A DNA stretch of 10,481 nt. Source: Bacteroidales bacterium. GTDB taxonomy: Bacteria > Bacteroidota > Bacteroidia > Bacteroidales > F082. The stretch spans positions 1-10,481 of the forward strand of contig JAOZNY010000100.1 of assembly GCA_029933565.1 (NCBI GenBank), written 5' to 3'. Below are positions 1-5,397 of the stretch, piece after piece; position 1 is the stretch's first letter; each line of letters begins with the position of its first letter. Under the pieces are notes generated by a model, which was not told where the DNA came from, did no database searches, and saw only the letters and a program-made list of their open reading frames with translations. The position numbers were made by a program, and so were the translations under genes.

Positions 1-1
1 G

Positions 2-33
2 CAAAAGTAAATAATAATTTACCTTTCTGCAAA
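2..33 (-). promoter_or_regulatory. Bacteroidota-type promoter for a gene left of the window
   Basis: On the minus strand, TTTG (30-33), a 20-base spacer and TACTTTTG (2-9) match the Bacteroidota consensus TTTG / TAnnTTTG. Transcription would start at or just beyond the left edge, so the gene served lies outside the window. The promoter begins directly after the inverted-repeat element at 64-171, so it would belong to the next unit of the same minus-strand block. It is nearly identical in its -7 box to the bamD promoter at 9856-9863. Confidence 0.6.
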
Positions 34-63
34 TCTTTTTTCTGTTTGGATTTTTTTGGTATT

Positions 64-171
64 GGCTAACGATTTGAATATGCAACGTTTGGCATTTCAA
101 AACGCATCATTTTCATGCTACGGCTAATTATATTTATTGCTATCATCTTCAATTTTAGCACTATTAGCCAA
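64..171 (-). repeat. attC-like inverted-repeat element A, 3' of the toxin gene
   Basis: This element shares two blocks with those at 2485 and 3828: AACGATTTGAATATG at 68-82 and TATATTTATTG at 129-139. The latter is identical to 2599-2609. On the coding (minus) strand it ends with the box GTTAGCC (64-70), preceded by CAAATC as in the others. The inner arms pair less well here than in the other two copies, so it looks degenerate. The right boundary is uncertain: homology ends near 144, but an 8-base perfect inverted repeat (TTGGCTAA 62-69, TTAGCCAA 164-171) suggests 171. The resemblance to integron attC sites is inference. Confidence 0.5.
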
Positions 172-200
172 ACACACTATTTTCTGTTGACCGTAGGTGT

Positions 201-614
201 TTATGATTTCATGCTATTTAAAAATTCATCTGGTGTCATTACAGGTATCTGAGATTTCTTGAAATCTTTACCATTTCTTGTAATAATAATGTCGCATTCT
301 GCTCTTAGCGCACTAAAGTATTGTAATGAATCTTCAAAGTCAGGAAAGTCTGAATTCAGTCCCTTTTCAATTATTAATTCGTCAAGTTCACAGATTCCTG
401 AAATAATTCTGAACTTCCTCAATTTGTCTTTAGTTCTTATTAGTCCTTCATATTTCGTGAGGAAATAACTTACAGTTGTAAATGATAAAGCAGAAACAAT
501 AATTTTTAACTTTCTTTTATCTGCAAGTGTTGCAATCTTTGCTGCGGAAATATAAAATGGTTCTCGTTCACCAAGAAAGTCAAGCATTACATTAGTGTCC
601 AAAAATAATTTCAT
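201..614 (-). CDS. PIN-domain ribonuclease, VapC-like toxin
   Basis: This 137-residue protein has PIN-fold hallmarks: LDTN with Asp6 at the N-terminus, Asp12 nearby, DFED (Glu94/Asp95) and ITRNGKDF (Thr112, Asp117) in the last third. In this family the acidic cluster binds Mg2+ or Mn2+ and cleaves RNA, commonly tRNA or rRNA. Its start codon is 2 bases after the stop of the preceding DUF6364 antitoxin gene, so the two form a type II toxin-antitoxin operon transcribed from the promoter near 894. Length is normal for the family, and the acidic residues appear intact, so the toxin is probably active. The RNA target cannot be read. The pair sits directly 5' of repeat element A; toxin-antitoxin pairs are frequent passengers in chromosomal cassette arrays. 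Confidence 0.85.
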   Translation of the reverse strand: MKLFLDTNVMLDFLGEREPFYISAAKIATLADKRKLKIIVSALSFTTVSYFLTKYEGLIRTKDKLRKFRIISGICELDELIIEKGLNSDFPDFEDSLQYFSALRAECDIIITRNGKDFKKSQIPVMTPDEFLNSMKS

Positions 615-616
615 GT

Positions 617-874
617 CTATTTGTGTTTTTCAATCAAATGATTTAAGAACTCAGACTTGTAGTCAATGTCTGTAGGAATTTTAACACCAGTCGACATGCT
701 TTTTACAAAAGGAGAAATCTCTATATCAGATTCATTCTCATTTTCATTTCTATTAATTAGTGATTTCAAATAAGATTCAATAATTCTAGATAAACTCCTT
801 TTTTGTGAAGAAGCATATTCTTTTGCTTGCTCAATTACAAACTTGTCTAGTTTCAAAGTTAATTTTGTATCCAT
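617..874 (-). CDS. DUF6364-family antitoxin
   Basis: This 85-residue protein begins MDTKLTLKLDK, followed by helices EQAKEYASSQ and SLSRIIESYLKSL. A beta strand followed by two helices is the ribbon-helix-helix layout typical of DUF6364, a family regularly paired with PIN toxins. The N-terminal half should dimerise and bind DNA. The charged linker (NRNENENESD) and the C-terminal tail from about residue 54 would bind and cap the toxin. The ATG at 874 was chosen over an in-frame ATG 45 bases upstream because the extra residues (MYGLFIYI...) do not fit the family. The -7 promoter box at 894-901 also falls inside that extension. The gap to the toxin start is 2 bases. Autorepression is expected from the family but was not shown here. 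Confidence 0.82.
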   Translation of the reverse strand: MDTKLTLKLDKFVIEQAKEYASSQKRSLSRIIESYLKSLINRNENENESDIEISPFVKSMSTGVKIPTDIDYKSEFLNHLIEKHK

Positions 875-893
875 TATTTTACATTTATACGTG

Positions 894-919
894 CAAATAT
901 ATATAAATAATCCGTACAA
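894..919 (-). promoter_or_regulatory. Probable promoter of the toxin-antitoxin operon
   Basis: On the minus strand TATATTTG (894-901) matches TAnnTTTG, 19 bases before the antitoxin ATG. A TTG (917-919) lies 15 bases further upstream, which is shorter spacing than usual, so the -33 assignment is weak. The presence of its own promoter suggests the pair does not depend on read-through from upstream genes. Confidence 0.45.
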
Positions 920-1090
920 TGAAAATGTGTTGACCTTTTTATCTACGTCTGACGTTATGTGTCTGTTTTTCAGGTGTATTCGGAGCGTAAATATTTCAAC
1001 TCCTAAGAAAGTAAAAGCAGGCTACAAACCTTGATATTACTTATATCTTGCTTATTGTTTACGTACATCTTTGTAAAGCAACTGTATTTT

Positions 1091-1774
1091 TTAATTATTA
1101 TAGGGGATTAATATTATTTCGTTTTGTTCAGTTAAAAAATGAACATTATCTGGAAACCCTTCTCCAATTTTCTGATCAGGATAAAGATGGTAAATACCAA
1201 ACATCTTAGCATCGATAGTGACTTTTTCTTTCTCTGCATTCATAAACAACCAAGGGTTCATAAATGCCAAATCAATGCCTTTTAATTTACTTAGTTCTTC
1301 TAGACTTCCCGTGTCGCCAGAAATATATATCTTTTTGTTGTGCCAAGTAATCAAATATGAAAAATGCTTGAAAGTGAATTTATGTGAAGTTTTAATTGCT
1401 TTCACTGTAAAGTCATTAACTGAATTGTTAAGTTCATTCAGTTCAGTTGTATTCCAATTTCCAAATACTTTACCTTCATGTTCTTTTTTTATTTTTCTGA
1501 GAATCTTTTTTGAGTAATGATCTGAATGTCGATGAGTAAAGATAAATACTGAGTTGTTACTTATGCTATCCAATTCTGACGAATCATATTCCATATAATT
1601 ATGAGCCCCTGATTTATAAGGGAAATCAAGGTAAAGATTTAAATCCCCATCGGTCATATAAAGTCCACAATTTCCAATGAATTTTATCTTTATTTCATTG
1701 TTTTGACCGAAACCAAAATTGGAGATAATAATAAAACTGATAATCAAGAATATATATTTTTTGATATTTTTCAT
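1091..1774 (-). CDS. Secreted metallo-beta-lactamase-fold hydrolase
   Basis: The 227-residue protein has a signal peptide (hydrophobic residues 7-22, probable cleavage near FGFGQ) with no lipobox Cys, so it should be periplasmic or exported. The full MBL metal site is visible: HRHSDH (His81, His83, Asp85, His86), His131 in KTSH, Asp154 in ISGDTG and His196 in IYHLYPD. This fits a dinuclear zinc hydrolase of the UlaG/YcjJ-like short MBL type; the substrate is unknown. Its ATG overlaps the stop of the preceding membrane-protein gene in an ATGA arrangement, implying translational coupling and a shared role. An intact active site argues for a working enzyme. Whether it acts on a lactam, phosphodiester or lactone cannot be told from the sequence. 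Confidence 0.8.
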   Translation of the reverse strand: MKNIKKYIFLIISFIIISNFGFGQNNEIKIKFIGNCGLYMTDGDLNLYLDFPYKSGAHNYMEYDSSELDSISNNSVFIFTHRHSDHYSKKILRKIKKEHEGKVFGNWNTTELNELNNSVNDFTVKAIKTSHKFTFKHFSYLITWHNKKIYISGDTGSLEELSKLKGIDLAFMNPWLFMNAEKEKVTIDAKMFGIYHLYPDQKIGEGFPDNVHFLTEQNEIILIPYNN

Positions 1775-2454
1775 ACGCGTCTTTTTTCTTTAATCATTAC
1801 TCCATAAAACAGCAATCCAGTTCCAATTACTCCTAATGAACTCCAAGTTGTTTCTAACTCTGGATTTAATATCTTAGTCAATAATAATATTATGAATCCA
1901 AGTGTTAAAATGTAAAATATCCATTTAAATCCTTTATGTGCATAAATGCTCTTTCCTTCATTTATTGTTTTCGTTTCAATATTTGAGCCCGTTCCTATTT
2001 TATATTTATTTGAGAGTCTGGGAAAATCTTTTATCAGTTTCTTAAAGTCGTCATTTATGGGAAATACATTCAGTTGGTTTATTTTATACCTTTTTTTAGT
2101 TGTTAGGTTAATATAAAAACTGTCAAGAGTTCTGTCTTCGTGAAACAAATAATTATCAACTATTTCCCAGGGTATTTTTATGTCCTTTTCCCAACTGAAT
2201 AAAAATCTTCTTTTCCAAGTATGTATAAAACCTTGTTGGGTGAACGTTACTTTTGCTTGTGCCATTCCTATTAAATGTGCTAAATAAAATGAGCTTACAA
2301 AAACTGCAAGAAACTGTAGAATTGAGATAATTTCATTTTCTATTCGAGGAGTGTATTCATTTATTAAAATTAAACTTGAAATCAATATTGCTAAGCATGC
2401 AATGAAAAATCTACTTATTGAATGGATTTTTATATGATATTCTCTTGATTTCAT
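1771..2454 (-). CDS. Uncharacterised four-helix membrane protein
   Basis: I do not recognise a named family. The 227 residues show four hydrophobic segments at about 14-32, 41-64, 176-193 and 204-222. Between helices 2 and 3 is a soluble stretch of about 110 residues, with alternating strands such as VTFTQQGFIHTWKR and SFYINLTTKKRYKI. This pattern recalls bacterial PH-like (DUF304-type) domains that follow a helix pair. The C-terminus is basic (IKEKRRV). The gene starts 30 bases after the outer box of repeat element B, with no recognisable promoter between, and its TGA overlaps the ATG of the MBL-fold gene. The pairing suggests a membrane partner for the exported hydrolase, but that is inference from coupling only. 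Confidence 0.65.
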   Translation of the reverse strand: MKSREYHIKIHSISRFFIACLAILISSLILINEYTPRIENEIISILQFLAVFVSSFYLAHLIGMAQAKVTFTQQGFIHTWKRRFLFSWEKDIKIPWEIVDNYLFHEDRTLDSFYINLTTKKRYKINQLNVFPINDDFKKLIKDFPRLSNKYKIGTGSNIETKTINEGKSIYAHKGFKWIFYILTLGFIILLLTKILNPELETTWSSLGVIGTGLLFYGVMIKEKRRV

Positions 2455-2484
2455 TTAATTTCTTTGGGATTGCTTTTTCAATTA

Positions 2485-2614
2485 ATGTAACGGTTTGAAT
2501 ATGGTGCGTGCCGTATTTTATAAAATAATTTTCTTTGTTATCAGTATCATTCAAATTCACTAAATCGTTAATTATGAAACACTAACTGCGGCATGACCTA
2601 TATTTATTGTGCAC
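2485..2614 (-). repeat. attC-like inverted-repeat element B, 3' of the ATPase gene
   Basis: The element is 130 bp long, starting 7 bases after the ATPase stop codon. Arms at 2498-2515 and 2587-2604 pair over 18 positions, about 13 Watson-Crick and 3 G-T, with two mismatches. The left arm begins AACGGTTTGAATATGG (2489-2504), matching element C at 15 of 16. The outer boxes on the minus strand are GTGCACAA at the 5' end (2607-2614) and GTTACAT at the 3' end (2485-2491). The first is complementary in 7 of 8 bases to TTGTACAC at the 5' boundary of the ATPase unit (3827-3834). It has the layout of an integron attC: outer box, unpaired spacer, stem, variable loop. Identity as attC is inference. Confidence 0.6.
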
Positions 2615-2621
2615 TGGCTTT

Positions 2622-3740
2622 TTATATTATTAAAAATTCTCTAAAATTACTTCTGTCAATTATCTTTGCTTCTGCGTTATAAGTTTTTATAAATGTTTCT
2701 GGTAATCTTATTTTTGATTTTGTTTTCCATTTAAATTCAAATCCATAGATTTTTCCGTCTTTTTCTTCCACAAAATCAATTTCTTGTTGTTGTTTGGTTC
2801 TCCAAAAATACATTCTAGCAAATGTATCTTTATAAATATTTTGTTTTCTTCTTTCTGATATGAGGAAGTTTTCCCAAAGAGCTCCAACATCTGTCCTTAA
2901 TTTAAGAGAATTAAAATTTCCAATAATCATATTTCTTATTCCATTATCGTAGAAATAAATTTTTCTGTTTCTTTTTATCTCATTTCTTAAATTTCTGCTA
3001 AAACTGTTCAACCTAAAAATAATATATCCTTTCTCAAGAATGTCAATATATTTCTGAATAGTGATTTTATTTACTCCTATTGTCCCTGCAAGTTCATTAT
3101 AATTGACTTCACTTCCCACTTGTAATGCAAGTGCTAATAAAAGGTTATCTAATATTTCGGGTTTCCTGATTTCTGAAAATGAGAGAATATCACGATACAA
3201 ATAACTACTTACCAGATTTTTTAATATTGTTCTCTCTTTACCTTTATTATTTAATACTTCAGGATAAAATCCAAATAATAATCTATTTTCTATTTGCTGT
3301 TCAGATTTTACAAAACCTTCTTTTTTTTCAAATTCTTCCCACGATATTGGAAACAATTCATATTCCCATTTCCTACCTGTTAGTGGTTCATTTAATTTAT
3401 TCCCTAAATCAAAAGATGATGAACCGGAAACAAATAGTTGAACATTTTTAAATTGGTCAGTAATAATTTTAAGTGTTAATCCTATACCATCTATTCGCTG
3501 TGCTTCATCTACAAAAACAATTCTGTTTTCCCCTAAAATTGTTCGGATTTCTTCTGTGTTCGGATTTAAAAGTAATTGCCTAATTGATGGGTCGTCTGCA
3601 TCAAGAAACAAATATTCTTGGCCTTCGAGTATTTTTTTTATTATTGTAGTTTTTCCTACTTGTCTTGCCCCAACAATTATAATTGCTTTGCCATTTCCAA
3701 TTTTATCTATTATAATATTTTCAATTATTCTTTGATACAT
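2622..3740 (-). CDS. AAA ATPase with DUF4143 domain
   Basis: The protein has 372 residues from the ATG at 3740. It has a Walker A motif (GARQVGKTT, residues 24-32), a Walker B motif (IVFVDEA, 74-80) and a sensor-like FVSGSSS (103-109). After the AAA_14 ATPase core come a winged-helix-like stretch (about 210-240) and a DUF4143 C-terminal domain. The C-terminus, EIDF followed by GFEFKWK, resembles a PD-(D/E)XK nuclease-like core (Asp322, Glu335, Lys337). This family is widespread and often laterally transferred; its biological role is poorly defined, with links to mobile or toxin-like systems proposed. A TTG start at 3755 is in frame but lies inside the -7 promoter box, so it cannot be on the mRNA. 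The gene has its own promoter with an overlapping palindrome and ends just before repeat element B. Confidence 0.85.
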   Translation of the reverse strand: MYQRIIENIIIDKIGNGKAIIIVGARQVGKTTIIKKILEGQEYLFLDADDPSIRQLLLNPNTEEIRTILGENRIVFVDEAQRIDGIGLTLKIITDQFKNVQLFVSGSSSFDLGNKLNEPLTGRKWEYELFPISWEEFEKKEGFVKSEQQIENRLLFGFYPEVLNNKGKERTILKNLVSSYLYRDILSFSEIRKPEILDNLLLALALQVGSEVNYNELAGTIGVNKITIQKYIDILEKGYIIFRLNSFSRNLRNEIKRNRKIYFYDNGIRNMIIGNFNSLKLRTDVGALWENFLISERRKQNIYKDTFARMYFWRTKQQQEIDFVEEKDGKIYGFEFKWKTKSKIRLPETFIKTYNAEAKIIDRSNFREFLII

Positions 3741-3752
3741 TTCTTTTTTCTG

Positions 3753-3783
3753 CAAAGATAAGTCGAATTATCGTAATGACCAA
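3753..3783 (-). promoter_or_regulatory. Promoter of the AAA/DUF4143 gene
   Basis: On the minus strand, TTG (3781-3783), a 20-base spacer and TATCTTTG (3753-3760) give a textbook Bacteroidota promoter. The expected start of transcription, around 3746-3749, is only a few bases before the ATG at 3740, which fixes the start codon. One arm of a perfect 12-bp inverted repeat (3769-3780) fills the spacer. Confidence 0.65.
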
Positions 3784-3810
3784 TAGTTATGTCCAGAAGT
3801 CATTACGATA
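3769..3810. promoter_or_regulatory. Perfect 12-bp inverted repeat, probable operator
   Basis: TATCGTAATGAC (3769-3780) and GTCATTACGATA (3799-3810) are exact reverse complements separated by 18 bases, with half-site centres 30 bp apart (about three helical turns). The proximal arm lies between the -33 and -7 boxes of the ATPase promoter, where a bound dimer would block RNA polymerase. It is upstream of the predicted transcript, so it is more likely a DNA-binding site than an RNA hairpin. The regulator is unknown. Confidence 0.5.
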
Positions 3811-3827
3811 GTCGTTTATTAGCTTGT

Positions 3828-3958
3828 GTACAACGGTTTGTATATGGTTTTGTGGCGGTTTTGAAACACCAATCTTTCAACTTACACCGATTTGTATTTA
3901 TTGCTAAAATACTCATATTTAACACTTAACCCGCCATAAACTATATACATTGTTAGCT
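3828..3958 (-). repeat. attC-like inverted-repeat element C, 3' of the CPBP protease gene
   Basis: This is the best-preserved copy, 131 bp. Arms GTATATGGTTTTGTGGCGG (3840-3858) and CCGCCATAAACTATATAC (3931-3948) pair along their whole length with two G-T pairs and one bulged T. Outer boxes on the minus strand are AGCTAAC (3952-3958) and GTTGTAC (3828-3834), separated from the stem by short unpaired spacers. A single extrahelical base, an unpaired spacer and a variable loop are the structural marks of folded attC sites. The protease stop codon TAA (3953-3955) is embedded in the outer box, as is common for gene cassettes. Confidence 0.6.
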
Positions 3959-4720
3959 GTTGTTATTTATGATTAAATTCTTTCTATTTATATTCAATCC
4001 TCTTTTTTTATGATAGCGAATTGTTATTATTATTGTTAAAGTAATAGTTATTGCTCTAAATAGATTAGTATAAACACCTCCTAATGCATTGTTGCTTACT
4101 TCAAATAAAATCCAGGATAAATTCATTAATGTGTGTAAAAATATCGGAATCCATAAATTCTTTTCCCATTCAATATATAGCCACGAAAACCAAATTGCAC
4201 CGATTGTTGTTATTGCAAATATCCCTGTCGTTTCAATAAGTGTTGAACCTTGATAAATATGCCCTAATCCGAATATTACTCCTCCAAGTATTGATGCGGG
4301 AATAAAACCCCACTTTAATTTTCGAAATAGAATCCCAAATAAAAAACCTCTGAAAAAATATTCTTCAAAGAATCCTGCAATAAAAGTAGTATGAAGCAAA
4401 TTTCCAAAATCAAGATTATCACCAATCTTTCCAATTATTGCTGAACTTACAATCATAGGTAACACTGTTATTATTGAAAATAAAAATCCTGTTATCAGTC
4501 CTTTGTTTAGACCTAAATTTTCGGGGATATTTTTAAATCCATATAAAATTCCAAGAACAAATAACGATGGTAAAATCCACCAAAGGTATGAATAAGACAC
4601 TTTCAAAAAAACAGACGGAAAAGTTAACGAAATACACGAATTCAATATTCTCTTCCCATAAAAGGCTATTATAAATGTTAAAACTATTAATATAGAATTT
4701 ATTATTATTTGTTTTCTCAT
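3953..4720 (-). CDS. CPBP-family intramembrane metalloprotease (CAAX/Abi)
   Basis: The 255-residue protein has about seven to eight hydrophobic segments, starting at residues 5-22. The three CPBP motifs are intact: EEYFFR (Glu119, Glu120, Arg124), FGLGH (Phe150, His154) and HTLMN (His196, Asn200). Members are integral membrane proteases. In eukaryotes they process CAAX proteins; in bacteria they act in bacteriocin self-immunity or maturation and in other membrane processing, and the substrate here is unknown. A prenylated substrate is not implied. No promoter of the TAnnTTTG type is visible in the roughly 25 bases between its ATG and the boundary box at 4744-4750, so it may be read from the promoter of the broken gene upstream. 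The stop codon lies within repeat element C. Confidence 0.85.
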   Translation of the reverse strand: MRKQIIINSILIVLTFIIAFYGKRILNSCISLTFPSVFLKVSYSYLWWILPSLFVLGILYGFKNIPENLGLNKGLITGFLFSIITVLPMIVSSAIIGKIGDNLDFGNLLHTTFIAGFFEEYFFRGFLFGILFRKLKWGFIPASILGGVIFGLGHIYQGSTLIETTGIFAITTIGAIWFSWLYIEWEKNLWIPIFLHTLMNLSWILFEVSNNALGGVYTNLFRAITITLTIIITIRYHKKRGLNINRKNLIINNNS

Positions 4721-4741
4721 ATCTTGTATTCTTTGTTTAAT

Positions 4742-4751
4742 AACAGCTAAC
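4742..4751 (-). repeat. 5' boundary of the CPBP unit, inverted copy of the element C outer box
   Basis: AACAGCTAAC on the plus strand is the exact reverse complement of GTTAGCTGTT at 3952-3961. On the coding strand this gives GTTAGCT before the protease gene and AGCTAAC after it. In integron cassettes the 5' boundary and the R'' box of the same cassette must be complementary, because they form one attC in the excised circle. A second inverted pair, GTTGTTATTTA (3959-3969) and TAAATAACAAC (4755-4765), adds to the symmetry. Confidence 0.55.
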
Positions 4752-4824
4752 TAGTAAATAACAACACCTTTTCAGTTTCACTAATAAAACCATTTAAGTT
4801 ACTGATAGTGTCGTACTTATCCAT
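4747..4824 (-). pseudogene. 5' fragment of a thioredoxin-family protein gene, interrupted
   Basis: From an ATG at 4824 the frame reads MDKYDTISNL through TEKVLLFTS (25 residues), then meets a TAG created by the boundary box GTTAGC. The pattern is an amphipathic N-terminal helix followed by a hydrophobic beta strand ending in FTS. It matches the start of small Bacteroidota thioredoxin-like proteins just before their CxxC active site. The rest, including CxxC, is not found downstream, where the CPBP unit begins. A promoter and tandem operators lie directly upstream, as expected for a formerly complete gene. The family assignment rests on a short stretch and is moderate. It could instead be a chance reading frame. 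Confidence 0.45.
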
Positions 4825-4835
4825 GTATAATTATT

Positions 4836-4869
4836 TGTAAGCGTTTATAAACATTTGCAAACGTTTACT
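4836..4869. promoter_or_regulatory. Two tandem LacI/cre-like operator sites
   Basis: TGTAAGCGTTTATA (4836-4849) and TGCAAACGTTTACT (4856-4869) each match the LacI-family/cre pattern TGNAANCGNTTNCA with a single mismatch. Their centres are 20 bp apart, near two helical turns. They lie 12-45 bases upstream of the ATG of the broken thioredoxin-like gene, one over its -7 region and one over the predicted transcript start. This is a classic repressor arrangement. The consensus is established for LacI-family regulators in other phyla; its use here is inferred. Confidence 0.5.
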
Positions 4870-4887
4870 TCTGTATTTTAAAACAAA
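4858..4887 (-). promoter_or_regulatory. Probable promoter of the broken thioredoxin-like gene
   Basis: On the minus strand TTTG (4884-4887), an 18-base spacer and AACGTTTG (4858-4865) match the Bacteroidota promoter with one mismatch in the -7 box. The -7 box is embedded in the distal LacI-like operator. If active, it would now read into the CPBP protease gene. Confidence 0.4.
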
Positions 4888-5167
4888 AAACCCCAACAAC
4901 TTATTACTAAGCTATGATTAATTAGGTTTTTAATCTTTAAAGTTGTTAAAAGTTAAAGAAAATTGTAAAAATGATTAAATTATTAATGACACACCCCTTA
5001 TTCCCCTCTCAAGATGGGAGTTATTGGAAATCAATTTTTCAATTTTCACTACGAGATATTCAACTTTTAGCAACTTCTTTGTAAAAATAGTAAATAAATA
5101 ATATTGAGACTTAATATTATTACTTATTACGGAAACGGACAGGGCAAATTCATACTTATAAAAAAAA

Positions 5168-5304
5168 GCCACGAATGCACAATTATAAATTTTAAAACAC
5201 AATATTATGATTTCACTAATAAGAAAACCCAAAGGGTTTTCAAAAATTCGTGCTATTTTTTCAATATTCGATTAACAAAGAGAATAAATTCGTGCATTCG
5301 TGGC
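5168..5304. repeat. MITE-like element with 13-bp perfect terminal inverted repeats
   Basis: GCCACGAATGCAC (5168-5180) and GTGCATTCGTGGC (5292-5304) are exact reverse complements enclosing about 110 AT-rich bases. A further AAATTCGTGC copy lies inside (5244-5253) as a direct repeat of 5286-5295. The interior contains no gene. The element is flanked by runs of A on both sides. From memory, CACGAATGCACGAATT-type repeats are common between genes in environmental Bacteroidota. Mobility or RNA function cannot be judged from a single copy. Confidence 0.55.
5223..5241. terminator. Perfect 8-bp hairpin inside the repeat element
   Basis: GAAAACCC and GGGTTTTC pair perfectly around a three-base AAA loop (5223-5241). 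The core is G/C with A on one side and T on the other, so it could act as a weak bidirectional intrinsic terminator. It is the most stable structure in the gene-free region and would shield the plus-strand gene at 5398 from read-through. Its location inside a repeat means it may simply be part of that element. Confidence 0.35.
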
Positions 5305-5359
5305 AAAAAAATCACACAAGTAAAAGTATGCGTTTGCCCTGCGGAAACAGAATTTTTAT

Positions 5360-5367
5360 TATTTTTG
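5360..5367 (+). promoter_or_regulatory. Probable -7 promoter box for the secreted protein gene
   Basis: TATTTTTG matches TAnnTTTG, 30 bases before the ATG at 5398. The nearest TTTG upstream (5333-5336) leaves a 23-base spacer, longer than the usual 18-20, so the -33 box is uncertain. Confidence 0.4.
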
Positions 5368-5397
5368 AAACAACCATATTAATTAAAGAACAAGCAA

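Larger units (their letters stand above)
4825..5397. other. 573-bp gene-free region with regulatory and repeat sequences
   Basis: No convincing gene is present on either strand. The stretch contains the operators and promoter of the broken thioredoxin-like gene (4836-4887) and a short hairpin with a CCCCTCTC arm (5003-5020). It also contains the MITE-like repeat (5168-5304) and a probable -7 box for the plus-strand gene at 5398. The remaining parts, about 4890-5000 and 5025-5160, are very AT-rich, and I see no structure in them. Confidence 0.6.

Noticed and set aside
875..919. Longer N-terminus for the antitoxin starting at 919
   Set aside because: The extra residues do not fit DUF6364, and the extension contains the TATATTTG promoter box. 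The ATG at 874 gives the family's typical start.
843..1034. 63-codon plus-strand open frame
   Set aside because: It lies antisense to the antitoxin start and its promoter and shows no protein-like pattern.
3741..3755. TTG start at 3755 for the AAA/DUF4143 ATPase
   Set aside because: The codon is part of the TATCTTTG -7 box, so it would not be transcribed. The ATG at 3740 follows the expected transcript start.
4975..5232. 85-codon minus-strand open frame in the gene-free region
   Set aside because: It runs through the short hairpin and into the inverted-repeat element, has no recognisable domain or start signal, and its composition looks like translated AT-rich spacer.
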